NCBI GenBank assembly: GCA_905250115.1
Contig: CAJNOI010000155.1
Span: 1 to 64,000 of the forward strand
Length of the DNA stretch: 64,000 bases
From: Adineta steineri
Taxonomy: Eukaryota > Rotifera > Eurotatoria > Adinetida > Adinetidae
Direction of reading: 5' to 3'
How positions within the stretch are numbered: the first letter of the stretch is position 1; each line of letters opens with the position of its first letter. The notes beneath the pieces are model-generated. The model was not told where the DNA came from and made no database searches. It worked only from the letters and a program-made list of their open reading frames with translations. The translations under genes were made by a program, and so were the position numbers. Below, in pieces: positions 44,047-55,410 of this stretch.

Positions 44047-46482
44047 TTATAGTTTTTTTTTTATGCGTTCGAGGCCTTCTCTATATATTCGAAGATTAGG
44101 ATGATTTGTCGGTAATGATTGTTGTCCAATTTGTACAGCACGTTCATAAAATGAATGAGCTTTTGAATAGTTGCCCATATCTTCATATACTTGACCGATG
44201 TTGTTATGGGAAGCACTCAAATCAGGATGATTGGAAGGAAGTGATTGTTGCCCAATTGCAAGATCTTTCTCATAATATGAAAGTGCTTTTGGATAATCAC
44301 CCATGTTGTAATACACAACACCGATGTTGTTATATGAAGTACCCAAATTAGGATGATTAGAAGGAAGTGATTGTTGCCCAATTGCAAGATCTTTCTCATA
44401 ATACGAAAGTGCTTTTAAATAATCACCCATGTCGTGATATACCTGACCGATGTTGTTATAGGAAGCACCCAAATCAGGATGATTAGAAGGAAGTGATTGT
44501 TGCCCAATTGCAAGATCTTTCTCATAATACGAAAGTGCTTTTGGATAATCACCCATGTTTCTATAGATAATACCGATGTTGTTATAGGAATGAGCCAAAT
44601 TAAGATGATTGGAAGGAAATGTTTTCTGATACATAGCAAGCGATTTTTCATAATATGAAAGTGCTTTTGGATAATCACCCATGTTGTAATATACCAAACC
44701 GAGGTTGTTATAGGAGGCACCTAAACTAGGATGATTGGCAGGAAGTAATTGTTGTCGAATTGCAAGGGCTTTTTCATGATAAGACAGTGCTTTTGGATAA
44801 TCACCCATGCTATCGTACACTAACCCGATGTTGTTATAGGAAGCACCCAAATCAGGATGATTGGAAGGAAGTGATTGTTGTCGAATGTCAAGAGCTTTTT
44901 CCTGAGATGACAGTGCTTTTGGGTAATCACCCATGCTGTCGTACACCATACCGATGTTGTTATAGGAATGAGCTAAATTAAGATGATTGGAAGGAAGTGT
45001 TTTCTGATAGATAGCAAGCGATTTTTCATAATATGTAAGTGCTTCTTGATGTTCTCCGTGATTACGTTTGATTCGACCTAGTTGATGATAAATATTTCCC
45101 TTGTCACTTTCATTTGTTGCTTGATGAAGCAAAATTTCATAAACTTCTTGAGCTTTGTCAAACTGACCCATTTTAATTAACAATTCACCTAATCTGTCCC
45201 ACCCTTCGACATCTGGAAAGGTCTCTTGCTGGATACGATCAGTGAGAGTACGAAGATCTTGATCGTTGTCATTGGTCAATATTAAATTCACTTGATAAAG
45301 ATCATTATTTTCATCAATTGGTTTAATATCTCCAATACGAAAAATGGTATGCGTAGAGAAGAGAACATCATCTTCTCTGTGAAGATAACTAACATCTGTA
45401 ACTGAAGCAAATGGAGTTGTTGAATCAGTAGGTTTAATTGACATAACAAATAGAATTCCAACAAGATCAGCATTTGTAGCAACTTGTTGTAGAAATTCAA
45501 GAGCAGTATTACGATTTTTACTAGTTGATAAAAAGTTATTAAATGAAAGAAGTCCACCTTTAGTTTTTGTCATTTCGGTGAAATCTTCTTTTGAAAGACA
45601 TTGTCCACGATAAACTGTAAATGTTTTACCTAATTGATGGCTATCGAATTGTTCTGAATGTAGCCGTTGTATATCACGATGTAGATCATTAATAAAGAAG
45701 CCCATTCGAACAATAATATCAACATCCATTAATCTTAATGCTTGATTGAGCATACGACTTAAAAATGCATCCCATGTATACCACCAAATGGGTGTCTTAT
45801 TTTTGTATGTTGCTTGTAATTGATTAACATTTTTTAATTCATTTTCATCGTCACCATATACATCACGACAGTAAGTGATAAATTCTTCGAAATCTTTATC
45901 TTCGAAGTTAATCGTTAATAGGATCTCTTTCAATATCTGAGTATACATAAAGGTTGGATCTAATTGATCCAACTTTTTGTTTGATGCTACAAAGCTGATT
46001 GATGTGGCATTTTGTTCACATTGTTGGGCAGCTTGCTTGAGAGTCTCACAGATTGATGTTATATCTGTGAAGACTCCTTTTATTTTAGGCCATTGTTTAT
46101 GCCATTCTTGATTGTTGCAAAAAATAAATATGGTATCTACTTGAGACATTTTATGCACATGTCGCACAATATCTTGTCCAACTGAACCAGAAACAATCAT
46201 ACATATTTTGTTGTTGGTAATTGTTTGAATAAATTCAATACATTCTTCACCATCTGTAAACGTGTTTATGTTGTTAACTACACGTTTTAATTGTTTGATT
46301 GTATTACTGCAATCAGTATTATTATCATTAATATTGTTGTCTAACCAAATCAGGAGGACATTTTGCATTCTTCGCATGTTCATACGCCGATTTGCAACTG
46401 CATCCTTGGGAAAGTTTGATATGTGTGTCGCATTAGCTTCTGTATTGGTTTGAACAGATGTTATTGATTTATCGTTCACCAT
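44047..46482 (-). CDS. ADP-ribosyltransferase-like protein with TPR repeats
   Basis: A single exon of 811 residues. Residues about 40-160 form an alpha/beta domain (NVLLIWLD, CMIVSGSVGQDIV, IFIFCNN) of receiver-like type. About 240-410 is an arginine-type ADP-ribosyltransferase fold: VYRGQCLSKEDF supplies the Arg, SFNNFLSTS the Ser-Thr-Ser, and HREDDVLFSTHTIFRI the acidic motif. From about 425 there are nine TPR units of 42 residues of the kinesin-light-chain type (SYNNIGxVYxxMGDYPKALSYYEK); seven are nearly identical. Such ART-TPR proteins are a known bdelloid expansion. Where the ExE motif normally ends in Glu before Val, this gene has Asp (GAT), which may weaken or change catalysis. Probably cytosolic; TPRs would bind partners. 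The substrate is unknown. Confidence 0.85.
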   Translation of the reverse strand: MVNDKSITSVQTNTEANATHISNFPKDAVANRRMNMRRMQNVLLIWLDNNINDNNTDCSNTIKQLKRVVNNINTFTDGEECIEFIQTITNNKICMIVSGSVGQDIVRHVHKMSQVDTIFIFCNNQEWHKQWPKIKGVFTDITSICETLKQAAQQCEQNATSISFVASNKKLDQLDPTFMYTQILKEILLTINFEDKDFEEFITYCRDVYGDDENELKNVNQLQATYKNKTPIWWYTWDAFLSRMLNQALRLMDVDIIVRMGFFINDLHRDIQRLHSEQFDSHQLGKTFTVYRGQCLSKEDFTEMTKTKGGLLSFNNFLSTSKNRNTALEFLQQVATNADLVGILFVMSIKPTDSTTPFASVTDVSYLHREDDVLFSTHTIFRIGDIKPIDENNDLYQVNLILTNDNDQDLRTLTDRIQQETFPDVEGWDRLGELLIKMGQFDKAQEVYEILLHQATNESDKGNIYHQLGRIKRNHGEHQEALTYYEKSLAIYQKTLPSNHLNLAHSYNNIGMVYDSMGDYPKALSSQEKALDIRQQSLPSNHPDLGASYNNIGLVYDSMGDYPKALSYHEKALAIRQQLLPANHPSLGASYNNLGLVYYNMGDYPKALSYYEKSLAMYQKTFPSNHLNLAHSYNNIGIIYRNMGDYPKALSYYEKDLAIGQQSLPSNHPDLGASYNNIGQVYHDMGDYLKALSYYEKDLAIGQQSLPSNHPNLGTSYNNIGVVYYNMGDYPKALSYYEKDLAIGQQSLPSNHPDLSASHNNIGQVYEDMGNYSKAHSFYERAVQIGQQSLPTNHPNLRIYREGLERIKKKL
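44100..45060. repeat. Tandem 126-bp repeats encoding TPR units
   Basis: About seven and a half in-frame 126-bp units inside the ART-TPR gene. High identity between neighbours (e.g. GGAAGTGATTGTTG and ACCGATGTTGTTATA recur once per unit) suggests recent unit duplication or conversion. Confidence 0.85.
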
Positions 46483-48692
46483 TGTTTGTTGTAATGTGAA
46501 CTACTTCAAGAAGAAATGTCTATAAATGAATGAGAATAATGTGTCATTTTATAATATAAGAAGTTTTTTTCGAGCGTGTTCTTTTTATGATCATTTATAT
46601 TGTTTTCTCTGTTGCCAGTATTTTACTTGGTTTTTTTTATGTTTGTTAAATATATGTCACTGACTCAGCTGGGGTCGGATTCGACTTATATTTCCTATAT
46701 TTTGTGTGGAAAAGTGAGAAAATGTTCGAAAATTAGTGAGTTCTGCTATAGATAGTCTTTCATCATTGGAAAGTTCATATACTTATTATATAGTCAAATA
46801 TTTTTGATGAATGAATGTATAATATCAACATCAGTTTCAAATAAATGATATGTTTTCCTTTTCGCTTACTAAATCGATTGATTGAAAATTCTTCAATACT
46901 ACGCTAAGTAAGCTAACAGAAAAAAATTAGTTTAAAAAACAATCATATATTCTACGAAACTTTTTACTGTTGTGTTACATACTTATCCATATAAATTTAT
47001 ACACTTATACTGAATATATATTACATTAACAGACTTAAGAAAATAAACGACATGATGAAGAAAGCTAACAGATAAAACTTATTTTTTCTGTTGTTCAAAA
47101 AATGAGACTAGATAAATAAAACGTACTTGTAATAACGTAACTGAGATGCAGACAACAAATGAAAAATCATACACGAATCAATTACATACATTTCCATTCA
47201 TCCATTATCTCTGCCGTACCTTCTCTCATTCCTCTTCTACAAACCCTGTTATGTGTATATATATATATAATTTTACACGTGAGGTCGTTAAACGATATTG
47301 TAACATCTTTTATTTTATTATTCCTTTCTTTTATCTTCTCCTCCTTTCATACCGATCTTATTTTTCATTTTTTTCTTCAAGTATGAACCTGCATGCACAC
47401 ATTAAAGTAAATGAAAGAATGTTATCTACAGATAGATGAGAAAAATCTATTGAAGACATTTCAAGATCATCCAATTTTGAAAATAGAAAATTGAAGTTAT
47501 TCAACAAAACTTCTTGTTTTTGAGAATTGAATTGTAATACTTCTGCTTATCTATTTTGAAGATATCAATAATACAGAAAACAATTGATCGTGTACATTTT
47601 TTTAATAATCAATATGTTTGTGTGATCTTTTAGAGTAGCTTATATTCGACTAAAAGTTATTTCTGAAAACTATCACATATTATCATATGAAACATTTGCA
47701 TAAAGCACTTAACTGATTATAATTTGTGAAACTATCTGTAAAATATACTTTCAGGTTCTGAATAACAATAGTAAAAATTGAATGTACTTGTATAAATATA
47801 GATCTTCTTTATTTACAACATCTGTATTTATGTTTAATGCTAAACAAAGAAAAATATAATTTGCAATGAATAACTTAACTTTATAAAATTATTCAAATTT
47901 CTTCAATTTGAGAATAATTTATTAACATGTACTGATATTGTCATACAATTTTCATTTTTATATGTAACCAATTTTTCCTACATAGGTTAAAACAATAAAG
48001 AGAACGCAATTTATTTGTAAACGACCATTCTCTTCATTATATATGACAGAAGAATTTAAATTAATCTTTTTAATCAAATTAAACCATGACTTAGTTTTAG
48101 AAAATAAAATAAAATTTGTGTTACAAAACATTAGACAATGGAATTCATTCATAGTATATAGTCACACATTGTTCTTTCGTTGAAAAAGCATCGATTTATA
48201 AATCAAATCGTCTATATAATTCATTTACTTGGATACATCTGAAACTTAAGATCTAGGGCGTGGGTACATCTCATATATATTCTAATTATTCACATCTTCA
48301 AGATGATCCGGTTGAAAATCGGTAAACGAATGGTATCAATTCGACTTCGATATTTTCATTTTGCGTTTAAACGGAAATTTCTTGATATTTCGTTGCTAAG
48401 ATAATCGTAACATAAGATGACAACTTTGTATCTGTACGTTGAGAAAACAAGAAAACTCGCGAAGTATTAAACAAATGCTTTGCTTCGCATCACATTAAAA
48501 ACTTTTGACAATGTTCTATGAACTATCTGAATAGCTCTTTCGCTCATATTATCTAAATTTTCAAATATCAGCTGATACATTTATTTTTTGAATATGTAAT
48601 AGAATTAACAAAAAAAGCGCATAAAAATAATTTTGTTAATTTGTGTTGCTTGTTCTTCATTTATGATTTGAAAAAGACAAAAAGGTAAAATA
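46483..48692. other. Intergenic region between divergent genes, nothing recognised
   Basis: About 2.2 kb, AT-rich, upstream of both the ART-TPR gene and TRIP13. An isolated telomere-like half motif (GGGCGTGGGTA) occurs at 48256. No protein-like frame. Confidence 0.5.
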
Positions 48693-51245
48693 ATGCGAGA
48701 AACAATGTCTGTAACATCTTCAACACAAAATAAAATAAATAAACGATCGAAAAAACTTTCTCATTCACGAATTAATAAAATAAAAATATGTTCAAATGGA
48801 GATAATAATAATAGAATTTCCATAGAAAAAAATCAACAAATTCAAAAAGCAATTCCACTGTTAGCTCAAGCATTTGCTAATGGATTTTTTACAGAAGTTA
48901 ATTGTCGTATATTATCAGAAAATTTACTTGACGAACTTGCACATAAAGTTTATGAATTTGTTCAAAAACAAGGTGAATTAAATCGTACATTAATATTAAA
49001 TAAATTTATGAATGAATCTCTTCTTAATGAATTTGTTAATAAAATTTATATTGGAGATTTTGAAGAAGATAAAATAAAAACAAATGAAATGAATTCAATG
49101 AGTATAATATTATACAAAACAAAAGATGATAATCCATTTATTCATGAAGTTTCAGTTGAAGGTGAAAAACAACATTTTGGTTGTCGATGGTCATTACCTC
49201 ATTCTCAATTTGAATCACTTTGGGAAACACTTGAATTTGATTTACCATTAAAATCTCAATTAATGCAATATGTTTTTACTGTTATTAGATTTGATAAAGC
49301 AAATATTGATAGAACTGTTATTCATTGTAATCAAACAATTCTTCTTTATGGACCACCTGGTTTGTTTTTATATTCTATTTTTTAATTAGAATCTCATTCG
49401 ATCGATTCAAAATACTTTTTGTGAAACACGATCTTAAAGAGTTATTGAAGTGTTTATGGATAGAAATTTGCACCCACTACCGTCCACCTGCACTGACCGT
49501 AACCGACTGACTCGATAACCCCTATCACAGATCATGATAGACATTTTAGTTAAGGCCCCCCCCCCCCCACTCGAAAAAATCGATTTTCGTCAAAAAAGTC
49601 GAAATGGAGATAAATGCATAGGAAGATAGCCTGAAGTTTGCTCTTTCAGAAACACTATGGTTTTTATTTGGTACTCTTGGTTTTTTGATGATTTAGGCCA
49701 TGTTTTGCTTGAAAAATAGGCTTTTTTCATAGAAAACCTAAAATGTTTTTCGTTTTTTCTCAGTTAACACTTTTTCGAACGCGCATCCAAAATTTCTTGA
49801 CCAAGGAGCGTCCAATATTTGAAATTTTTTTTTTATTTGAAAGAGCATGTCAAGGCGCAGGGCATGATAGAGTCCTTTTTTAGAAAAAATTTTTGCTTTG
49901 ATTTTATATACAAACATTAATATGAGTAGGCACCCATTTTTTAAGAGTTTTTGAGTCATTGACATTGTGCCTTCTTTTCGTCGTGAAAAAAGTAAATATT
50001 TTAAAAAAAGGGCTCTACCATGCCCTGCACCTTAACATGCTCTTTCGAATGAAAAAAAAAATTTTTAATTTTGGACGCCCCTTGGCACCAAAATCTTGGA
50101 TGCCAAATCAACTACTTTTGACCCTTACTTGATGCATATCTCCTCAAGACGTCGTCGGATCGGGCTGAAATTTTTACCACAGCTTCTCCAGTATAGGCCC
50201 AACATATCCTGAAAATTTCATGCGATTCGCACGAGCCAATCCTGAGAAAAGTTTTTGAGTGGGGGGGGGGGCCTTAATTAATTACCCATCACAAACATTT
50301 TCTCAGAACCATCAAAAGGCGTGAGACTTGAAGATTGTGATATTCGACTGCAAGGTACTACCATAGATCGTGTATAACTCAGGTCTAGTCAGAGTACCTA
50401 GGGACGAATTTTTACGGGATAAGCAACAATAGGTATATCTGGTTTCATATTTTAATACTGCAAGGATTGCGCTAACAGTTTACTATGTTGACAAATGATT
50501 TCTTTTTCTCTAACGATAAAATATTTTAGGTTGTGGTAAAACAACATTATGCAAAGGTTTAGCTCAAAAAGTTTCAATAAGAATGAAAGAATTATTTAAT
50601 AGATTTTATTTTTATGAATTAAATGCTGGTTCATTATTTTCTAAATGGTTTTCTGAATCATCTCATAATTTAACAAGATTTTTTGAAGATATAACACAAA
50701 TATGTTGTGATCCATTAACATTTGTTATAATACTTATAGATGAAATTGAATCATTATCAATGTCACGAACATCATCATTATCATCGAATGAACCATCAGA
50801 TATGTTACGTGTTGTTAATACACTTTTAACACAAATTGATCGTTTAAAATCATTTTCAAATATTCTTATATTAACAACATCAAATTTAATTGAAATTATT
50901 GATCAAGCATTAATTGATCGTTCAGATTTAATTTTATTTATTGGGCCACCTTCAATAAAAACAATATTTCATATTTATCGTGCTTGTTTTCATGAATTAA
51001 TTGAAAAACATCTTATTTATTCACAAAATCAATCAGAAGAAATTAAAGATAAATTATGGAATTTAGCTAAATTCAGTGATGGATTAAGTGGAAGAACATT
51101 AAGAAAATTACCAATGATTGCTTTTTCACATATTCAACAATTTGATCATTTTATTCATCCTGAACAACTGTTTAAAGCTATGCATCAACAATTAATCAAT
51201 CATAAAAATACTAATAATTATTTACAACAATTTAATAATCAATAA
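48693..51245 (+). CDS. TRIP13: TRIP13/Pch2 AAA+ ATPase
   Basis: Exons 48693-49359 and 50530-51245 give 460 residues (human 432). N-terminal substrate-binding part: FIHEVSVEGEKQ, WSLPHSQFESLWETLEF. The Walker A motif LYGPPGCGKT is split exactly by the intron after GPP. Others: LNAGSLFSKWFSES, Walker B VIILIDEIESL, EPSDMLRVVNTLLTQIDRLK, sensor LTTSN, and the C-terminal SGRTLRKLPMIAF. TRIP13 remodels HORMA proteins (MAD2, HORMADs) in the spindle checkpoint and meiotic chromosome axis. In presumed ameiotic bdelloids the checkpoint role is the natural explanation for retention. The first Met (48693) precedes a second Met (48705); either could start. The single intron, 1170 bp, contains a large foldback element. 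Confidence 0.93.
49554..50273. mobile_element. Foldback DNA element with TTAA target duplication
   Basis: A 720-bp insertion in the TRIP13 intron, bounded by TTAA on both sides (49550-49553 and 50274-50277). Its termini are inverted repeats: GGCCCC...CCCACTC with a long C run on the left, and GAGTGGGGGG...GGCC on the right. A second inner inverted repeat (GAAAGAGCATGT and CAGGGCATG near 49840-49890 versus CATGCCCTG and ACATGCTCTTTC near 50015-50047) makes the whole element palindromic. TTAA duplication is characteristic of piggyBac-type transposition. No transposase is encoded. Confidence 0.75.
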
Positions 51246-51884
51246 AATACATTTCTTGTGAAAATTTATTTTTAAATATTTGTTTTTTTCGACAGAAAAA
51301 ATAGTGTTATTCATATAAATTTAGAATTTTATTAGAGCACAGATTTAAAAATAAAAAAAGAATGTAGAATATCACGGGTTATAATTATTCCGCATGTTTA
51401 ATTAATATTTTCACTTGCTGGATATGTATTCATGCAAAGAATTGTCGGTAAAAATAAAACAATTAAAGAGCACGTTCATAGGGAGTCGAAGTTACTAAAT
51501 ATATCGTTCGTTATCATTCTAAAGTATTGGATCAACAATTCTCTCAACATATAATATTTATAACTGGAATACAAGACAATAAATCTGACGAGGGAACCTT
51601 TGCTGAAGAGTCTCCCCGTCGCCAGATCTGAGTGCATATCGTATAAATTTTCAAGGAAGCGATACGCACTCAAATCCTCCTAGAGTTTTTAGTACGATAT
51701 ATTTTGATTGGAATCCAACGGGGAGAGAGGCATCTAAAAAGGTCGCCACGTTAGTCTGAATTTTATAACTACTATCTATACATGTATTATGAATTGTTTA
51801 TTATTTACAGTAATAATATTTTATTTTAAGATAAGTTTACAACATATAAAATACAAAAGATGTTCAAAGTATTAAAATCAAATG
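51246..51884. other. Intergenic region between convergent TRIP13 and the GPCR gene
   Basis: AT-rich, except for a more GC-rich stretch at about 51585-51740 (GAGTCTCCCCGTCGCCAGAT) that could be a decayed insertion. No gene recognised. Confidence 0.4.
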
Positions 51885-52908
51885 TTAACTCTGTGTTTTC
51901 ATTTCAAATGCAGTTCTTCCATATGTAATTGTTGGAAGTGGATTTATTTGGTTTTGTCTTCGCCAAAAACATATACGATCTTTTGTTGCTTTGCGAAAAC
52001 GACTTGATGATATCCAAAACATATAACAACTTCCCTAAAAATAAATAATTTCATACATTCATTTATTTCATTCTCGAAAAAAAAAACTTCAATCAACATA
52101 CAGTAAAGTAGCCATAGGTTAATAAAGTGAGGATTGTACTAATAAAATATTCCATTTGTAATCGATCTGCACCTTTACTAACTCCAGATGTGATCAGGCT
52201 GTAAAGATTATTTATTCCATAATGTACTATGCACACAATATTAAGTAATACTTGAAATAAAGTCATTCTCATTAATTGACGATCCACGTCTTGTCTATTA
52301 AGATTTCTTGTCATATGAATATTACGATAAGCTAAATATCCGAAGAACACCATTAATATAGCTGGAATGCTTGTGACCAGACCTAGAAGATATATTATAA
52401 TATAAATACCATAGGCAGCATTTGTGTTTCCACATGTTTGTGTAATAGAGGATATCTCATAGAATATCAATATAGGTATTCCATGGAGACACCAAATTAT
52501 AATAAAACAGAGAACAATTTTATGTGCCCATTTTATATTACTGCAACGACGAATTTTTACATGTTTTGATGTAATGAGAAATTGATCGATTGTAGCTAAA
52601 CATGAACAGGTTAAATTGATTAATGGAAGAGTACTGACAAAAAATGGTCGTATTTTACACCAAACAATTGATGTACGAGTTAAATCAATTCCACCTCCTG
52701 TGGCAACAATGCGTGATATAAGATTAATGACTATATAAAGAATATTATCTATTGAACCAACAAGAAAATAAAATGTCGAAGGATTTGTACGATAAGAACG
52801 AATACTTGAAAATATCAAGACATTCATACCATTACCAAACATACCGACAAGAATAAGAAATATACCACCATAAAATATAAGTTGTTGACTGATATATAAT
52901 AATGACAT
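51885..52908 (-). CDS. Rhodopsin-class G protein-coupled receptor
   Basis: Exons 52908-52102 and 52034-51885 give 318 residues with seven hydrophobic segments. TM1 carries GNGMNVLIF (the GN of helix 1). TM2 is in FYFLVGSIDNILYIVINL. TM3 follows a conserved Cys (IVWCKIRPFF), with SCLATIDQFL in place of the usual DRY region. TM4 is LCFIIIWCLHGIPILIF, TM5 is IYIIIYLLGLVTSIPAIL, TM6 is in the FQVLLNIVCIVHYGINNLYS region, and TM7 spans the splice join (TYGYFT|GSCYMFW). The C-tail is short and basic. It belongs to the divergent, lineage-expanded class A receptors common in rotifers. The ligand is unknown. Confidence 0.85.
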
Positions 52909-54632
52909 TATTAATTCTTTTCACTTTAAGTAATGTTAGATTAATCTATTAAACTTACCTGTATACTATGATAAATAGAATTTGTTTTGGAAAAGGATAT
53001 ACAATGAAAGTATAACGTTCTAATAAAATAATGAAGCTTTGAATTACATTGTTCCTGTCTATATTATTCAGTTGATGCTTCCCTTTCATTATGATAATTT
53101 TAAATAAAATAAAATTGTTTTCCATGTCATAATAATACTGTAATAAGAGTACCTGTAAAAACTAACGTATATATAGCATTACACTCGGTTCTCCTCTTTG
53201 AACTGATTTTGCAAGATACATTAATTATAATAAAAAACGCATGAAGAAATAAGTGCATTATATTGCGAAGAGAAAAACTTAAAAGTAGAAATTAATTACT
53301 AATTTTCATTCAGTTTTGAATTAAATCACATATGATTATATACAAATGATGAAAGCAAAGCGAATTTTGTACTGCTGCAATGTCTGAGAATCTTATTGTA
53401 TTATCTATAGAGAGGTGCAGAATCTTCCTCATGCGCCCCCGCGCGGGAGGGGGGGGGGAATTTTTTAGAAACTGCATTTTTTGGGGAAATTTTTGACAAT
53501 TCTGGGGAATTTTTGAAAATTTACCTCGGGGAAAATTTTTTTTTTGGGAATATTCTGCACCTCTGTATCTATAAGATATAATTTCATCAATCCTAAATCC
53601 AATATGCCACATATATAATCGATATATTCTTTGAATTAATCTTTTATTTTAATATATAAATTTTCGATAAAATGTGTTCCATAAGTAAACATATGTCAAT
53701 TCAACTAATCAGTTATATAGGATCATTTTCTTGATTTGCACACACATTAAATGTTTGAAAGATTCTTTTTGTACTGGGTTTTAGTAGTCAATTTCTTATT
53801 ACGATAATTAGAATAAATCCGTGTGAAATTGAAACTAATAGGACAATTACTGATAAGAAATATACCAGTTGTTATATATGCACTTTTTGCTGAATATTGT
53901 AAAGTATTTCTATATATATATAAATAAATAAATTCTACCAGCATGTGTTACTGTATTTCAAGAATTTGTGTCCCGGTTTTATGTACATATATCTATAAGT
54001 CAGAATATCTACACAATAACATGTGATATTTTACTCGCTTTTTACTATTTGAAAATAATAAATTTATGTTATTGACATAAATATAAGTATCAGAATTCAT
54101 TCTTCGGAACTAATATAAAAGGACATATAGTCTACTTAATTATAAACTATGTTTTTTTTATATCTATTGAATTATCTATTCTAAGTATTCAAATTGATCT
54201 TGATCAGTTATGATTTAATACAAATTTCGATAGTTCTCAAAGTCCAACAAAAATATTTTCCAAATGAAAAATTAATTAATCATTGTTTTATTTGTTTCTG
54301 ATATTGGTTATAACAAAGAAATATTTGATCATTCATTGCCGTCGTGATTTTCCTATTTGTTTCAAAAGAAGATAAACATCTTCGCGTACAAAATTTGTCT
54401 TTTCTATATCATTTCGAGATTATTCTGGTTGACCTTCATGATAGAATACGTACATATCTTTAATAAATAAAATCCCTTGATATTTTAGTAGAAAATGTTT
54501 CATAACGCACATGGAAGAAATTCATCGAAACGTACGATACGATATTTAAACAAAATGCGTATATGTATATATAGATGTATCACGTGAAAGACGAAATCAT
54601 TCTTTTATTTTCCATACATATACACATATACA
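52909..54632. other. Intergenic region between divergent GPCR and FLYWCH genes
   Basis: About 1.7 kb, AT-rich, containing the hAT-type miniature element at 53410-53565. No other feature recognised. Confidence 0.5.
53410..53565. mobile_element. hAT-type miniature element, 8-bp target duplication
   Basis: A 156-bp insertion flanked by perfect TATCTATA duplications (53402-53409 and 53566-53573). The termini are inverted repeats: GAGAGGTGCAGAATCTTCC on the left and CAGAGGTGCAGAATATTCC as the reverse complement of the right. The interior has the GC-rich core CCCCGCGCGGGAGGGG and several GGGGAAATTTTTG-type units. The 8-bp duplication and CAG-starting ends indicate hAT superfamily mobilisation. Non-coding. 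Confidence 0.85.
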
Positions 54633-55410
54633 ATGAATAAGTAAGGACAAAAACAAACGAAACTTTATGCACTAGATATTATAATATATAATTTTAGTCT
54701 TGATGTTCTTGCTGAATTAGCATCAAACCAAAAACCAATTAAACAAGAAACAGATTTATTAAATTCTTCATTTGTTCTTAAAACAACACAAAAAGGTAAA
54801 CCATGTATTATACTTGATGGTCATCGATATAAACATCGACGTGATAATCTCGATGGTTCAATGTCTTGGACATGTACACAGTATGTCAGAATTCTATATA
54901 TATATCTATTCTATTATTTCATTTTTGTATATTAGTGAATTATGCAGTGCTAGTGTACGAACATATGGCGACCGTGTTGTACGTCGTAATGATGGTCATT
55001 TACATGGTCGAACATTACGTGTTGATCCTCAACAAGAATTTTTATCCCGTTTAAAAAAACGTGCAGCAGAAGATACAGTTACAATTCCAAGAATTTATGA
55101 TGAAGAATTAGAACGATCAATAAGTGAACATTCAGCTGATATACGTGAACATTTACCAACATTTACATCAATTAAATCAACATTATATCGTCATAGACAA
55201 CGTAGTCAAAAACTTCAAACAATGGATATTGATTGTAAATCTTTACCTCCAAAGAAACGTCCATTAACAATTGATATTGATAATCATGATGAAAAACGAC
55301 GAAAATATTCTTCTTTATCAACATATCCATATAATTATCTTTTAGCACAAAATTATATGTTTATGTATGCTTATGCATCAATATTATCTAGTTTTCAACA
55401 ACAAATGTGA
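54633..55410 (+). CDS. FLYWCH-type zinc-finger protein
   Basis: Exons 54633-54640, 54698-54880 and 54936-55410 give 221 residues. Residues about 25-85 form one FLYWCH finger: FVLKTTQKGKPCIILDGHRY, then SWTCTHELCSASV and the final His pair in NDGHLHG. The rest is polar and helical, with basic blocks (RLKKRAA, PPKKRP, HDEKRRKY) likely acting as nuclear localisation signals. FLYWCH domains are transposase-derived DNA-binding modules of the WRKY-GCM1 class, used as transcriptional regulators in worms and expanded in rotifers. Only 8 bp of coding sequence lie in exon 1. No transposase domain accompanies the finger, so this is probably a host regulator. Confidence 0.85.

Noticed and set aside
44106..44981. 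Long frames on the plus strand and in other minus frames over the TPR region
   Set aside because: They repeat with the same 126-bp period and are shadows of the TPR coding frame.
44100..45060. Regular direct repeats that could suggest a CRISPR array
   Set aside because: Units are 126 bp, contiguous and encode TPR helices in frame; there are no spacers.
53310..53612. 100-residue minus-strand frame
   Set aside because: It is created by the hAT miniature element's repeats and has no protein-like character outside it.
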